From positions 7,068,818 through 7,132,817 of the forward strand of contig CM039134.1 in NCBI GenBank assembly GCA_022036555.1: a DNA stretch of 64,000 bases. The letters run 5' to 3'. Positions 46,501-56,816 of the stretch are shown piece after piece (the stretch's first letter is position 1; each line of letters starts with the position of its first letter). The notes under the pieces are model-generated. The model had not been told where the DNA came from and ran no database searches. It saw only the letters and a list, made by a program, of their open reading frames with translations. A program made the position numbers and the translations under genes. This DNA is from Microstegium vimineum. Taxonomy: Eukaryota > Streptophyta > Magnoliopsida > Poales > Poaceae.

Positions 46501-48540
46501 CCGATGCAAACGGCGCCACGGGATTTCAACGATCGCCACAGTACCACTGCAAAGTACTGTACCGTGCTACTACGGAGTACTCCGTACTACGTACGTAGCA
46601 ACTATTAAGAGCAGCGGCAGTAGGAATAAACGCAGGAACGACGCCGAGAGAGAGATGGCAGTAGGAATTCAGCTCAGTTCACTTCATTCACCAATCACCA
46701 CTCCGGATCGGGTCACACGGCGACGTCCATGAACGCGGACGGCTGGCTGGACTCGCACGGCAGCGGCAGCGCTCGGTGCGGTCTCCGCGTCTGCAGCGGC
46801 GCCGGGACCGGGACCGGGGCGACGACGAGGCCGGGAGGGACGTGTCGGTGTCGGGGGTTCCGGGGGAGTGCTGTGCTGTCCAAAGGGGACAAAGGCCTGG
46901 GCCCCGCGGCAGTAACAGCCCAGACCAGCGGCAGCCGTCCCGTTGCCGTGCGCCACGCCGCCACAGGGTCGTGATGGCCCTCGCCGCGTGGAGCGCCGTC
47001 GTACGCCGGCCGGCCTCCCCGGCGGCCGTTGCTTTTTTCTGTTTTGTTTTCGTCGGCCCACCCTCCCATCCGCTTTTTTGTCGTCCCCTCGCCGCCATCG
47101 ATCGTAACCGACGCCGCGAGTGACGACAAGGCCGCTGTCCTACAGGAGCCGATCTACTGGGAGGGCAGAGGATCGGTGATGATTGCACAGGCCCAGCCGA
47201 TCGATCGGCCCTACGGAGTACGTACGTACTCCATGTCGGTGGCCCGTTGCAACGATCGCGCGCCAACTTGCCACACTAGACTCGCACCACCACCGTCGGT
47301 GTCAGTGTCACACGCACGCACACTAGCTATGCCGACTGCCGCCCGCCCCTCCCGTGGTTTTGCTTTCGTCCGTTTCCGCCGCGGACGTAAAGACCTCCGC
47401 GCCATTTGCCGAAGGACGCGCGTCGGGTCCGGGACGTGGGGCCGTGACAGCCCCTTGCGTTGCGTTGCACCACCGCGTGCGTTCCGTCGGTTTTCTCCGT
47501 ACCATACACAAAAGAGAGGCGAGAGCCTACAGCTCCCACTTGGGCTTCTACTGGTAGTATAAAATTAAATTTTACTGTACACCAGTCCAACACAGGTTTG
47601 GGTGGGTGAGACACTGGGTTTGGTTTTGCCGGAGAGACCGTAAGCTGAGCCTCACTTCACAGTTCCCACAGGATGCCATTGCCACCGCGGCACCCACCGG
47701 GGAGTAACCCCTGGTCTTATCCCCAAAACGCCAAAGCTTTCCCAAGAAGAAGAGAGCGCACTCCTACTTGCCCCAGGACAAAATTCACGAGCAGGGTGGT
47801 CCGGCCGGGGCCCCTGCGCCCACGTACCAACCGGTGTGGCGGGTCACGCGCGGGGGCGTGGGTTCCGGTACGGCCGCCGCGCCGACGTGGCACGTGGCCT
47901 CCGCCCGCGATGAGAGGAGGACCAGCGTCGTCCGATGGCGCCACGGAGGGCAAAATGTCTTCCTGGATTGAGCCACTCCATTTGCTGCTTTCCAAACAGC
48001 TCGATAATTAACAAGTTTGGTGTTATCCCAGAAGTTTCTAGAGCTAACAAGGCTGTACCCGCGCTTGTACAAGTACTGTATATTTTATTGAACCGTGCCA
48101 CTATTATTTCGCATATACCGCTTACATGTACATAGGAATCTGGTACATTAGTTTTATAGTTTGGCAATAATGAGAATATTCCTCTACATTGGTTTTTATA
48201 CTAGCATCCGATGGTTAATTAATAAATAATCTAAAAAGGTAATTTTCATGTAATTTTGCATAAGATATTTGGTACTTCTGTTTTTTTCGAAATCGTACAT
48301 AGCACGTTCTTCATTAAGAGAAGTGGGAAGGGTCAAAAGACCTATAGAAGATACAAACGGAATCGCGGGTAAAACATGGATTACCAACGAAGTCTTTGGC
48401 ACAAACACAAAGCAAGAAACATGAGGGTGAGAAAACCCTCCACCGACAACCCCAGAACCTAATACAAAGATCTCGACACCCTAGTAGCCAGTAGTGAACG
48501 GAACCGTAAGTAGACAACAGCAAAGCATCCGCCAGAAACA
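43598..48540. other. Long intergenic stretch
   Basis: A possible degenerate MITE lies at about 43737-44213 (gcatgtttggttta against an inverted aaccaaacagccc). A CT microsatellite lies at about 44684-44706, a CGTA run near 45130 and a GGCT run near 45823-45845. 44700-47600 is GC-rich with many overlapping frames on all strands and no recognisable domain. No gene is supported. Confidence 0.4.
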
Positions 48541-48605
48541 ACCATGGTGGCAAAGCATCCACCAGACCCACATCGACGACAAAGCATCCGCCGGAGCACC
48601 CTCAG
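48519..48605 (+). repeat. Short degenerate minisatellite (caaagcatccgcc)
   Basis: The phrase caaagcatccgccag recurs at about 48520, 48552 and 48580 with variation, unit about 30 bp. Probably part of an unclassified element. Confidence 0.5.
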
Positions 48606-49365
48606 GACTTTGAACTTCAACAACTCCTCCGAGGCACTAAGGGCCATCACCCTCAGGACCACGGGCAAGGAGAGCTTACCTCTAGAAGTCCCTTGTTGGA
48701 TACTTGTTGGATCCCTTTATGGATGGTTATTACCTTGTTATCTATCATACATTTAGATCGGTACATGTGTAATCTTATGAATAAAACAAATGAATTTCAA
48801 TTTTTTTATAAATACTCTTTTATGCAAAATATCTTATTCTTGAAAACCACACCTTGAATCCTATGACTTGCCTACTGTTTTGTCCACCAAATACTTTTCT
48901 TTGTCGGATAAGTCTTGTTGAGTACTCCCGTACTCAGGGTTTGTTAACCCCTGTTGTAGATGAGGACCACAATCCGGTTTGTGTGGCTTCATGCTGCATG
49001 ACCGTGGTTAATGTAGATGAAGATGAAGAATAATCTGTCTTTGCTTGACTCTTGGGCAAGAGTACTTCGGTTGTTTGTCTATCCTCTATCAACAACTTGA
49101 TGTATTATTAACGTATGACACTTAAGTTATGTTTCAAAACTTATGGTTTGTAATATGACTTCAAATTTTCGCTACTTTGATGTAATATAAAATTTTCGTA
49201 TTACTTCAGCAATGTTTGTAATGAGGAGATCCTCTTCGGAAAGAGGTGGATGACCCGCTGCAAAGTGGCGACACCTGACGGACTAATTAAAATTTGGATC
49301 ATTTGTTGGGATTAAGTTGGTTAATCCTGACAAGTGGGCTCTATCTTAAGAGGTTCTGTCATAGC

Positions 49366-49377
49366 TGGTATCAAAGC
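49366..49377 (+). other. tRNA-Met-type primer-binding site
   Basis: tggtatcaaagc, four bases after the LTR end tgtca. It would pair with the 3' end of initiator tRNA-Met during minus-strand synthesis. Confidence 0.7.
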
Positions 49378-49703
49378 TCTCCTTATTAGCAATCTTGCAG
49401 TTGTAAAAGTTTTCAAAACATTTTTGATCTTAAATTAAAATGTGATTTGAGTCTAAAAATTTCTTTAACTCATCTTTTCTATCTTTCCAAGTTTAGAAAA
49501 GTAGACTTTAGGATATCAAGTTGATGGTATGAATATGGTTATATATATATGCCCTATATATATTTTATATAAATATTATCGTATTCGTAGGGACGTTTCA
49601 TGCATCATATCATACAACTTGGGATGGGTTTAAAATTTTGTTCTTAAGCTACTAAAATTTGGACCTATTACTTACTTGCTTCTTTTGAAATCTTGTCTAT
49701 AGG

Positions 49704-49856
49704 ATGGCCAGAACTATGCGCACGGCTTGCAAGTCTTCCGGACCTCGGGGCATCCCTCGCCACAGGCTGGCGACACGTGGAGACTGTGGTGAGAGCAGTC
49801 AGCAAGGTGCCAGCTGTTGTGCTCGCAAAAAATCGTTTGGAGAGTCATTTGCATAA
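49704..49856 (+). pseudogene. Truncated gag N-terminus with histone-H3-like tail
   Basis: An ATG at 49704 opens 50 codons to a TAA at 49854-49856. The first residues (MARTMRTACKSSG) and then PRHRLATR follow the order of a histone H3 tail (ARTKQTARKSTGG...PRKQLATK). In its position behind the primer site this should be the start of gag. The frame soon ends, so no protein is expected. Whether the H3 likeness is original to the family cannot be judged from one decayed copy. Confidence 0.5.
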
Positions 49857-50683
49857 AAATCGTTTTGTATATCTTTTTTCATTTTCCAACAGGTTTTCTA
49901 AATCTCATGTATACTCTAGAGAGTCATTCTCGTCTTCTATATTTGGCTAGCAAAAAATTCGGAATAAAGGATGACTATATTTAGAAGATCATTTAGACAA
50001 GATCTTGAAGGGTAGTTTTTCACCAAAATATCTATTCCTAACCTATAAGAAGGGAATGGAGAGTCTTACCCATCCCTGTATCCAAAAGGAGTATACCGCC
50101 AAAGAAAAGCAGCAGCAGGACAGGCCTGCCTAGATTTGGGGAGGCCATCCACCGAACACAACAGCGCCGTGGAGGAGGCCTCTCCCTCAGTGGGCCCTCG
50201 CCATCCGCATGTGTCCAAAACAGAGGCGCCAGCCCGCGGCGGCCAGCTTCCAGTCTTCCCACCCCAGGTTTCCAGAACCTACAGGAATATCTACCCTGTG
50301 TGTTCCTCCCAGCCCGACGGACCGAACCCAACCCAACCCCCTGCAGCTGGGACGCCGCACCCCGGCTCGGAAGGGTCAGCGTCTTGCCGGGGCGCCAAGT
50401 ATCGTAGGGCAGTCCCCCCCCGACGTGTCCTGAAGCGGGCGCCCTCATCCTCCACCTCGCTGTCCGCATGCCTGACACCTTCCCTCCACGCCCACCACGC
50501 GTCCGCCCATCACGCGATCTTTCTCCCTTTCCTCGACCCTACTCGGCAGATCGAGCACTCACTGACCGTGGGTCATCCTCAAAATCGTGAGCCGCGGGGG
50601 ACTCCGCCTTCCGCCTTAACCACGGTAAGCTAACCGCGGTCGGCTCCTGGCCCGAGGGCGCGACCGTGGTTAGCGGCCTGCTT
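49857..50683 (+). promoter_or_regulatory. Upstream region of the CCCH zinc finger gene
   Basis: GC-rich toward the gene. Just before the TATA box are three related 10-mers: taaccacggt (50617-50626), taaccgcggt (50631-50640) and the inverted accgtggtta (50663-50672). The first and third form a perfect 10-bp inverted repeat. Confidence 0.45.
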
Positions 50684-50847
50684 TATAAGCGCACAGCCCT
50701 TCGTCCTCGTCTCCCTCGTCCCCAACCCGCGCACTGCCCCCGCTCTCTCTACACACCGAGATAGTGATAAGCCCAGGCCACGAGATCTCCCGTAGACCAA
50801 AAGACGAGCAGAGTGAAGGAAGGAAGCAGAGCCCAATCCTAGCCACC
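50684..50847 (+). promoter_or_regulatory. TATA box and 5' leader of the CCCH zinc finger gene
   Basis: tataa at 50684-50688 predicts transcription from about 50715. The leader contains an in-frame upstream ATG at 50764 that would add 28 residues. The ATG at 50848 has the better context (agccaccATG) and a family-like N-terminus. Confidence 0.55.
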
Positions 50848-52008
50848 ATGATGATGATGGGCGAAGGCGTGAGCGTGCCGCCGTGGTCCCACCACGTCCC
50901 GGTGAGCGGCGTCGACGTCGGCGGAGGCGACGAGATGACGCCGTACCTGCTGGCGGCGTTGCGCCAGTACCTGCCGCGCAACGACGCCGCAGGCGCCGAG
51001 ACGGACGAGGAGGAGGCGGCGGCCGTGGCCGCCATGGCCGCGGGCGTGGACGGCTACGGCTGCGATGAGTTCCGCATGTACGAGTTCAAGGTCCGGAGGT
51101 GCGGCCGCGCGCGCAGCCACGACTGGACCGAGTGCCCGTTCGCGCACCCGGGGGAAAAAGCCCGGCGCCGTGACCCGCGCAAGTACCACTACTCCGGCAC
51201 GGCGTGCCCGGACTTCCGCAAGGGTGGGTGCAAGCGCGGCGACAACTGCGACTTCGCGCACGGCGTGTTCGAGTGCTGGCTCCACCCGGCGCGCTACCGC
51301 ACCCAGCCCTGCAAGGACGGCACGGCCTGCCGTCGCCGTGTCTGCTTCTTCGCGCACACCCCGGACCAGCTGCGCGTGCTCCCGTCCATGCAGCAGCATC
51401 AGCAGTCCAGCCCCAGAGGTGTCACCTGCTCCCCGCTCGCCGAGTCCTACGACGGGTCCCCGCTGCGTCGCCAGGCTTTCGAGAGCTACCTCACCACCAA
51501 GAGCATCATGTCCTCGTCGCCGACCAGCACCCTCTTGTCGCCGCCCAAGTCGCCCCCGTCGGAGTCCCCGCCATTGTCGCCGGACGCCTTCCGCCGCGGG
51601 ACATGGCAGGGCGGCGTCGGGTCCCCCGTCAACGACGTCCTTGCCTCGCTCCGTCAGCTCCGCCTCAGCAAGGCGAACTCGTCCCCGTCGGGCGGGTGGG
51701 GCGGCGGCGGTTACCCGGCGGCCACTGTCGCGTACGGATCGCCCACGGCTGGCGGGCTCTACAGCCTGCCTTCCACCCCGAGAGCTGCGCCGACAACACT
51801 GGCCTCCGCGTCCGGCTACATGGCCAACCTCGAGCCGCTTGACGTCGGCTTCGGTGGCGACGTCGAACCCATGGAGAGGGTGGAGTCCGGGTGGGCTCTC
51901 CGCGCGAAGGTGTTCGAGCGGCTCAGCAGGGAAGGCGCTGTTTCCGGCGACGCCACTGCCGGATTCGGCGGCCCCGACGTCGGGTGGGTCTCCGACCTCA
52001 TCAACTGA
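50848..52008 (+). CDS. Arginine-rich tandem CCCH zinc finger (RR-TZF) protein
   Basis: Intronless, 386 aa. An acidic/Ala-rich N-terminal part is followed by the plant-specific arginine-rich region (about 72-119: DEFRMYEFKVRRC, HDWTECPFAHPGEKARRRDP). Then come two CCCH fingers: C-X7-C-X5-C-X3-H (C120, C128, C134, H138) and C-X5-C-X4-C-X3-H (C155, C161, C166, H170). The rest is Ser/Pro-rich (SPPKSPPSESPPLSP), with DVLASLRQLRLSK and a C-terminus ending GWVSDLIN. This is the plant RR-TZF layout (rice OsTZF1, Arabidopsis TZF family). These proteins bind RNA and sit in P-bodies/stress granules, and are tied to ABA, sugar and stress responses; the same role here is inference. The start is placed at 50848, not 50764, because the sequence before it is leader-like. 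The gene is very GC-rich, so both strands carry long shadow frames. Confidence 0.95.
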   Translation: MMMMGEGVSVPPWSHHVPVSGVDVGGGDEMTPYLLAALRQYLPRNDAAGAETDEEEAAAVAAMAAGVDGYGCDEFRMYEFKVRRCGRARSHDWTECPFAHPGEKARRRDPRKYHYSGTACPDFRKGGCKRGDNCDFAHGVFECWLHPARYRTQPCKDGTACRRRVCFFAHTPDQLRVLPSMQQHQQSSPRGVTCSPLAESYDGSPLRRQAFESYLTTKSIMSSSPTSTLLSPPKSPPSESPPLSPDAFRRGTWQGGVGSPVNDVLASLRQLRLSKANSSPSGGWGGGGYPAATVAYGSPTAGGLYSLPSTPRAAPTTLASASGYMANLEPLDVGFGGDVEPMERVESGWALRAKVFERLSREGAVSGDATAGFGGPDVGWVSDLIN

Positions 52009-52700
52009 GGCGGCGGCGGGTTCAATGGCAATGGCAGTGGAGAAAGGTGGTCGTAAGCCGTAACAGAGAAGGATGGCATCCAAAAAAAAAAATGGTTCCC
52101 TTTTGTTGCTTCCAGTTAATTCCGCTAACCCCCCTGTACTGTACATATCTATCGCGCTGTGAATATTCTCGGGTTGGTTGGTAGGCGGAGGATGTTAGGT
52201 GTTGGGTGGTGGAAGGAGGGAGGGGTGGATTTGTTTTGGGGTTCTTGAGGTAGCTGAAAATATCCAAGGAAAAAAAATAAGCGTAGATGTAGTAGACGGT
52301 GGCGGCGAAAGCGGTGGTCGTTTGTTGTCTCTTTTGTGCAATAGCGTGTTGAAGCTGAAGCATGGCTGATGGTGGTGACGACGGAAGATTGCCGGATTTG
52401 CAGTGGGCACGACGGCCGCTGCTTGTTATTCCTGTGATCCCGGAGGGAGCATGCTACCGGTTGATGTTGATGTTGTGTTAAAGTTCATCGTTTGTGCATT
52501 AGGCATCGGCTAGTTGGCGATTGCAACCTGCTTGTGGATTACTACCCCCATTTTGTTGATGTAATCTGTTTAGCATCATATCATTCCCCTACATCATATT
52601 TTGAAATCTCAATTCACCCGCTATTGGAGGTGAATTTCCCTTGTAATCTTTTGCTCAAGTAAATGGTTTAATGAATCAATGTTTATTACTATAATATCGC
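52009..52700 (+). other. 3' untranslated region of the CCCH gene
   Basis: T-rich sequence with tgtaatctgt- and aatgaatcaatg-like plant polyadenylation context near 52560-52690. No other gene. Confidence 0.45.
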
Positions 52701-54624
52701 CCTAGTTACCAAAGTGTTTTGTCTGTCTTTTGTGGATCATTGCATTGTGCTTTCTCTGTGTGTGCCTTTGTGCTGTGACCTGTGAGTAGGGCGTCGGATT
52801 GGCGATACCGCGGCCGGGCCGGCGAGAGGGAGACCGCTAGTGTAGTGTGAGTCTTGTGAACTGCCCGAGTGACGCAGTGCGAGTGCTGATGGTTGGAACA
52901 GTGTCGGCCGCCGGTCTCGTTGCTGTCGTGTGCTAGTGCTGGTCCTTGGGCGCACAGATGGTCTCTCCCCTCCCCTCTCGGGCCCTCCTCCGACAGCGCA
53001 TGGAAGCGAGTGAGTAGTTCGTCGCTAGTGAATTTAGCAGAGCAATTGTACTCCTACTAGTATTCCCCTTGGCAAAAAAAAAAGGGTTTGGGGAGGTGTC
53101 CACGCGTAGGATGCTCGCGGCCTGAACCAGAGCGCATCGCCTACTACAGGACGATCCTACAGTAGTCAGTGTGGACTACTAGAGTGGTGTACTCCTGCAG
53201 GAGTACGGCGAGGGCGCGGCGCAGAGTTGTCGCCGTCGTCGGAGCCAGGGAATCGGTGGTCCCGGCGATGGGGACGAAAGCGGGGGGTGATGGACGTCGC
53301 GTCGCCCAGATCTAAACGCGGCAGCATTGGGCAAGGCCGAGGGAGCAATAATGGCCAACAACAAGGCGCAACGCTCCCGGTACGGACGGCCTCCTGCTCG
53401 GCTGCTCCGATCCGTGGCGGGACGTCTGGATCGCGGCGACTTTTCTCCCGTTCTCCGGCACGCACGCCGGCCGCGCAGCGCGTCCACTGTGTCACTGTGT
53501 GTGGTGCCGTGGCCATCTCCATCTCTCCCGTCTCAAGCTAGACGGTGCAGTACGCGTAGTGGGGGGCTATAGCCTTGTAGTATAGTAGGAGGCGTACTCC
53601 TACCTACTATTGGGGTCGGAGCAGGGCAATATGCATTGCTTGCAGCCTGACTGTCTGGTTCGCTACATGATCGTGCGTCTGCGGGTTCGATTCGATCGAT
53701 CTGCGGTGCCTGGCTGGAGTGGAGCAGGTGTGTGTGTGTGTGGGGCTGGTGCTCGCGATCTGCGCAGCGGTGGTGTGTCATGTGTGGAGCAGCCTGTCTG
53801 GTTTCACGAGACAGGCGGCCTCGTTTGTTTTACTCAATTCTAGCTTTACCTTCGCCTTTCTTTCTCTCTCTCTCTCTCTTTATGATAATTCCTTTTTAAA
53901 AAATACAGTATACTCGTAGTGCTACTCAAGTCTCGCTTTTTCATGAGCCAATATGGACCAGGCATCCTTTAAAACACAGAAATTTCAGAAAGAAAAACAT
54001 TTTATTTTCGTAAGAAAAACACAAGGTCAGCAGATTTTTTCTACGATCCAAATAGGGCTCTAGAGGCCTTTGATTTACATGAAATGGGGGGAAGGAAACC
54101 CACAGCAAAGTTTCCTATCCTTCACCAGTTTACTGATGTTTACTGTATGATACAAGTATAGTTAGGTTAAATAAACATATTTTTGAAATTAAAACCTATT
54201 TTTACATAGGTTGTAAATGTTGATGCTAGATCAGATTACTTGGTGCCTTGAGCAAACTAGTAGTACACTTCACTTTGTCACAACTTCTTTTCTCCTTTCT
54301 CTCTCTCTCCCCCCGTCCAGCCGATTGTCTCTGCTTGACTGCTTGTCTATTTTTCTTACTGAGAAGTTGAAAGTCATTACTACTGTCTCTCTGATCTCTG
54401 ACTGGGCCCGGTGTGATGAAGGGATCGGAGTAAAGACTAAAGAGCAAAGGCATGCATGAAGCATGAGATCTAAAAAAAACACACTAGTGCTATCTTTGCT
54501 GCGCGCCTGCATCCATGGTCCTCCGATTTCGTGACCAGATGCAGAGCGGCAGAGGATACTGGCAGGGATCGAGCTGAGGCCCTACCCGACCGGTTCCACC
54601 AGCACTCGTTATTACGAAGACGTT
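52701..54624. other. Intergenic, nothing recognised
   Basis: Short TG (53730) and TC (53860, 54297) runs. Open frames show no domain. Confidence 0.4.
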
Positions 54625-54627
54625 TAA

Positions 54628-54896
54628 GGGGCTGTCTGAATACCGGAACTAAAAACATTTGGATAATGATTAAGAGGACTAAACATGATTAAATTTAAAA
54701 ACTAATTACATGATAGTAAATTAATTAGCGAGACGAAACTATTAAGCCTAATTAATCCATCATTAACAAATGTTTACTTTAGTACATATTGTCAAATTAG
54801 ATTTAATAGATTCATCTCGCAAGTTAGATATTTAATACACATAATTAATGTCTAAATATATGATGTGACGTTAGATCCCAGAAAACAAACACACCC
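54628..54896. mobile_element. Tourist-like MITE, TAA target duplication
   Basis: 269 bp. The ends ggggctgtctg and (inverted) gggtgtgtttg are bordered by TAA (54625-54627 and 54897-54899). The interior carries gcgagacgaaactattaagc and ctaattaatccatcatta, phrases of a very abundant grass MITE family. Confidence 0.8.
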
Positions 54897-54899
54897 TAA

Positions 54900-56816
54900 T
54901 CTCCTGAAGTAAATAGTAGTAGTACAGGAAAAGGCAGAAGCGACTTGTGGTGGGTATTTGGATCGCGTCTTATCCGATCATGGGATGGATGAGAAAAGCG
55001 AGAGCGATGGAGACTTTGGAGAGGGTGGCTACCCGCCGCGTACTGTACTCTACGTACGCTGTTGGCGTGCCATGAGACTCCACTTGCATCGATCGCTCTG
55101 GCCTCGACCAGGAACGTGCTTTGCCGGGGCGGCCTTTGCATCATCATCATCAGCAGCAGCAGCTTGACTTGAGGCCGGCCGTGAAGGTGAACCGGCTCGC
55201 TTGTCGCTTGCCCCTAGATATCCGACAAGCTAGAGAGCTTCTCGGCCGGGGCTCTGCTCTGCAGCGAGGAGGGGGCGCACTGTGCATGGGCGGGCAGTGG
55301 CAGGACCGCGTCTAGCGAGGCGATGCGTGCACCGTACCGGCCGGCCGGTGACTGTGGTTATCCAGTATCCCACCCCACGTGCATGAGCATCCGCTGATCC
55401 GCGAACGGACGGATATTATCGCCCAACTTGCAGCGAGCCACACGCACGACGGGCAGGGGCAGCCACGTCGCGGTCACGCGAGGCGACGAAATGAGAGAAA
55501 TCTACAGGACATTCGCGCTTCCCCTCCGGTTTTCTCGGCTCGGGACAAACAAAAAATGCCACCGCTCTGAGCAGCAGTAAAACTTGAGTCGTGCTGGTAG
55601 GCATTCGGGTAGGGTATGGTAGCCAAGCCACTGCAAGGAAGGAAGAAGCCGACGCGTGTATGGAAATGGATAGCCTCTCTCCGGCTCTGGGAGGGAGCAC
55701 AGCAAGGCAGAGTGCGACGGCGACAGGGCCCATGGATCGACATGGACAGAGCAGAGTAGCGATCGCTCGCGGGGGCGAGGAACCTGGTTCCGCAAATGTG
55801 TACTGTATATGGCGCCGCGGGTGGTTGTGGTTGGCGTTGGCGTTGGCGTAGCGAGCGAAAAAGGAACGGGTCGGGACGGGACCGCCGGCGAGAGAGCGAG
55901 CGAGGTGGACCAGCGGCAGCGATGGAAAGTGCTGGTACCTTCTTAAAACGGAGACGAACAACGGACAAACCGACGCCGACGCGCAACTTGGATTGGATGG
56001 GATCATCGCCTTCGCACATATATCTCTTCTGCTCCCAGCCTCCACCGCCGGGGTGGCGTGGCACTGGCACGCGCTGCCGATTCACCCCGCCCGGCGCCTG
56101 GCAGGACGTACAGTAGTTTGCTTTATTTCGCTGGTGGGGCGGGGCCGCTCTGCAGTAGAGTGGAGTGAGGTGCATGCATCGCAATATGCCAATACTGGAT
56201 GCCATTGCCCCTCGGCTCGACGTGGCCCGCCCAGGAGGCCAGGACCCCCCCCCCCCCCCCCCCCAAAAAACAAAAACAAAAATCTCTCTGTGGTGGGGCG
56301 AGTGGGGTCAGAGGCGTGCGTACGACTACGAGCGGATAAGGTTAGCAGGCGACGGACGAGCGAGCGCTGGACGCTAGTGGTAGTGGCATCTCCTGCTGCT
56401 GCGCTGCGTGGGGTGTACGTGTGGTGCGCCGCACCGGGCGTCCGTAAAGGACGGATGGTACCAGGTACGGCCCGGTGCGCACGCCTGGGTCGGGTCTGGT
56501 TGGATTGGGTTTGGTTGGGTTGTGCATGCTGCGACCGGGGTCGGTCTTCATAATAAAGAGTGAGGTGGCAGCAACAGCAGCGATTGGTACTGCACGACCA
56601 CAGTAGTACGCTCCATTACTGTGACGCGTGATCCTGGATCACTACGGTTAGCCTAGCCTAGCTTAAATTTCAAGCCTGGATTCACCAATGCAAGCCGCGG
56701 TTGCTAGCTAAGCATGTCTTAGAAAAATCTTGTTTGGTTACATGGTTTGTGCTTTGGCTTGCATAGAAAATCTCTTCTTCTCCCCCGATCGTCTACTTCT
56801 CCCAGCGGCTGCTACT
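54900..56816. other. Intergenic, nothing recognised
   Basis: GC-rich with shadow frames on both strands. A run of 20 C at 56245-56264 is followed by an A-rich stretch. No gene is supported. Confidence 0.4.

Larger units (their letters stand above)
48690..49856 (+). mobile_element. Ty3/gypsy LTR retrotransposon remnant
   Basis: The tail of an LTR (48690 is only an approximate left limit; it ends near 49361 in tgtca), a primer-binding site at 49366-49377 (tggtatcaaagc, one mismatch to the tRNA-Met-complementary tggtatcagagc), a leader of about 330 bp and the start of a gag frame at 49704. The phrase gagtactcccgtactcaggg near 48933 is typical of grass gypsy LTRs. Everything after about 49860 is missing, so the copy is truncated. 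Confidence 0.65.

Noticed and set aside
51065..52063. A 332-residue plus-strand frame overlapping the CCCH gene in another phase
   Set aside because: Ser/Arg/Ala-rich shadow of the real frame caused by high GC content at third positions.
50839..52146. A 435-residue open frame on the minus strand across the whole CCCH zinc finger gene
   Set aside because: It is the antisense shadow of a very GC-rich exon. The plus-strand frame has two textbook CCCH fingers; the antisense product is low-complexity with no domain.
56245..56264. Run of 20 C as a functional signal
   Set aside because: More likely a simple homopolymer or an assembly-sensitive spot; nothing around it suggests a role.
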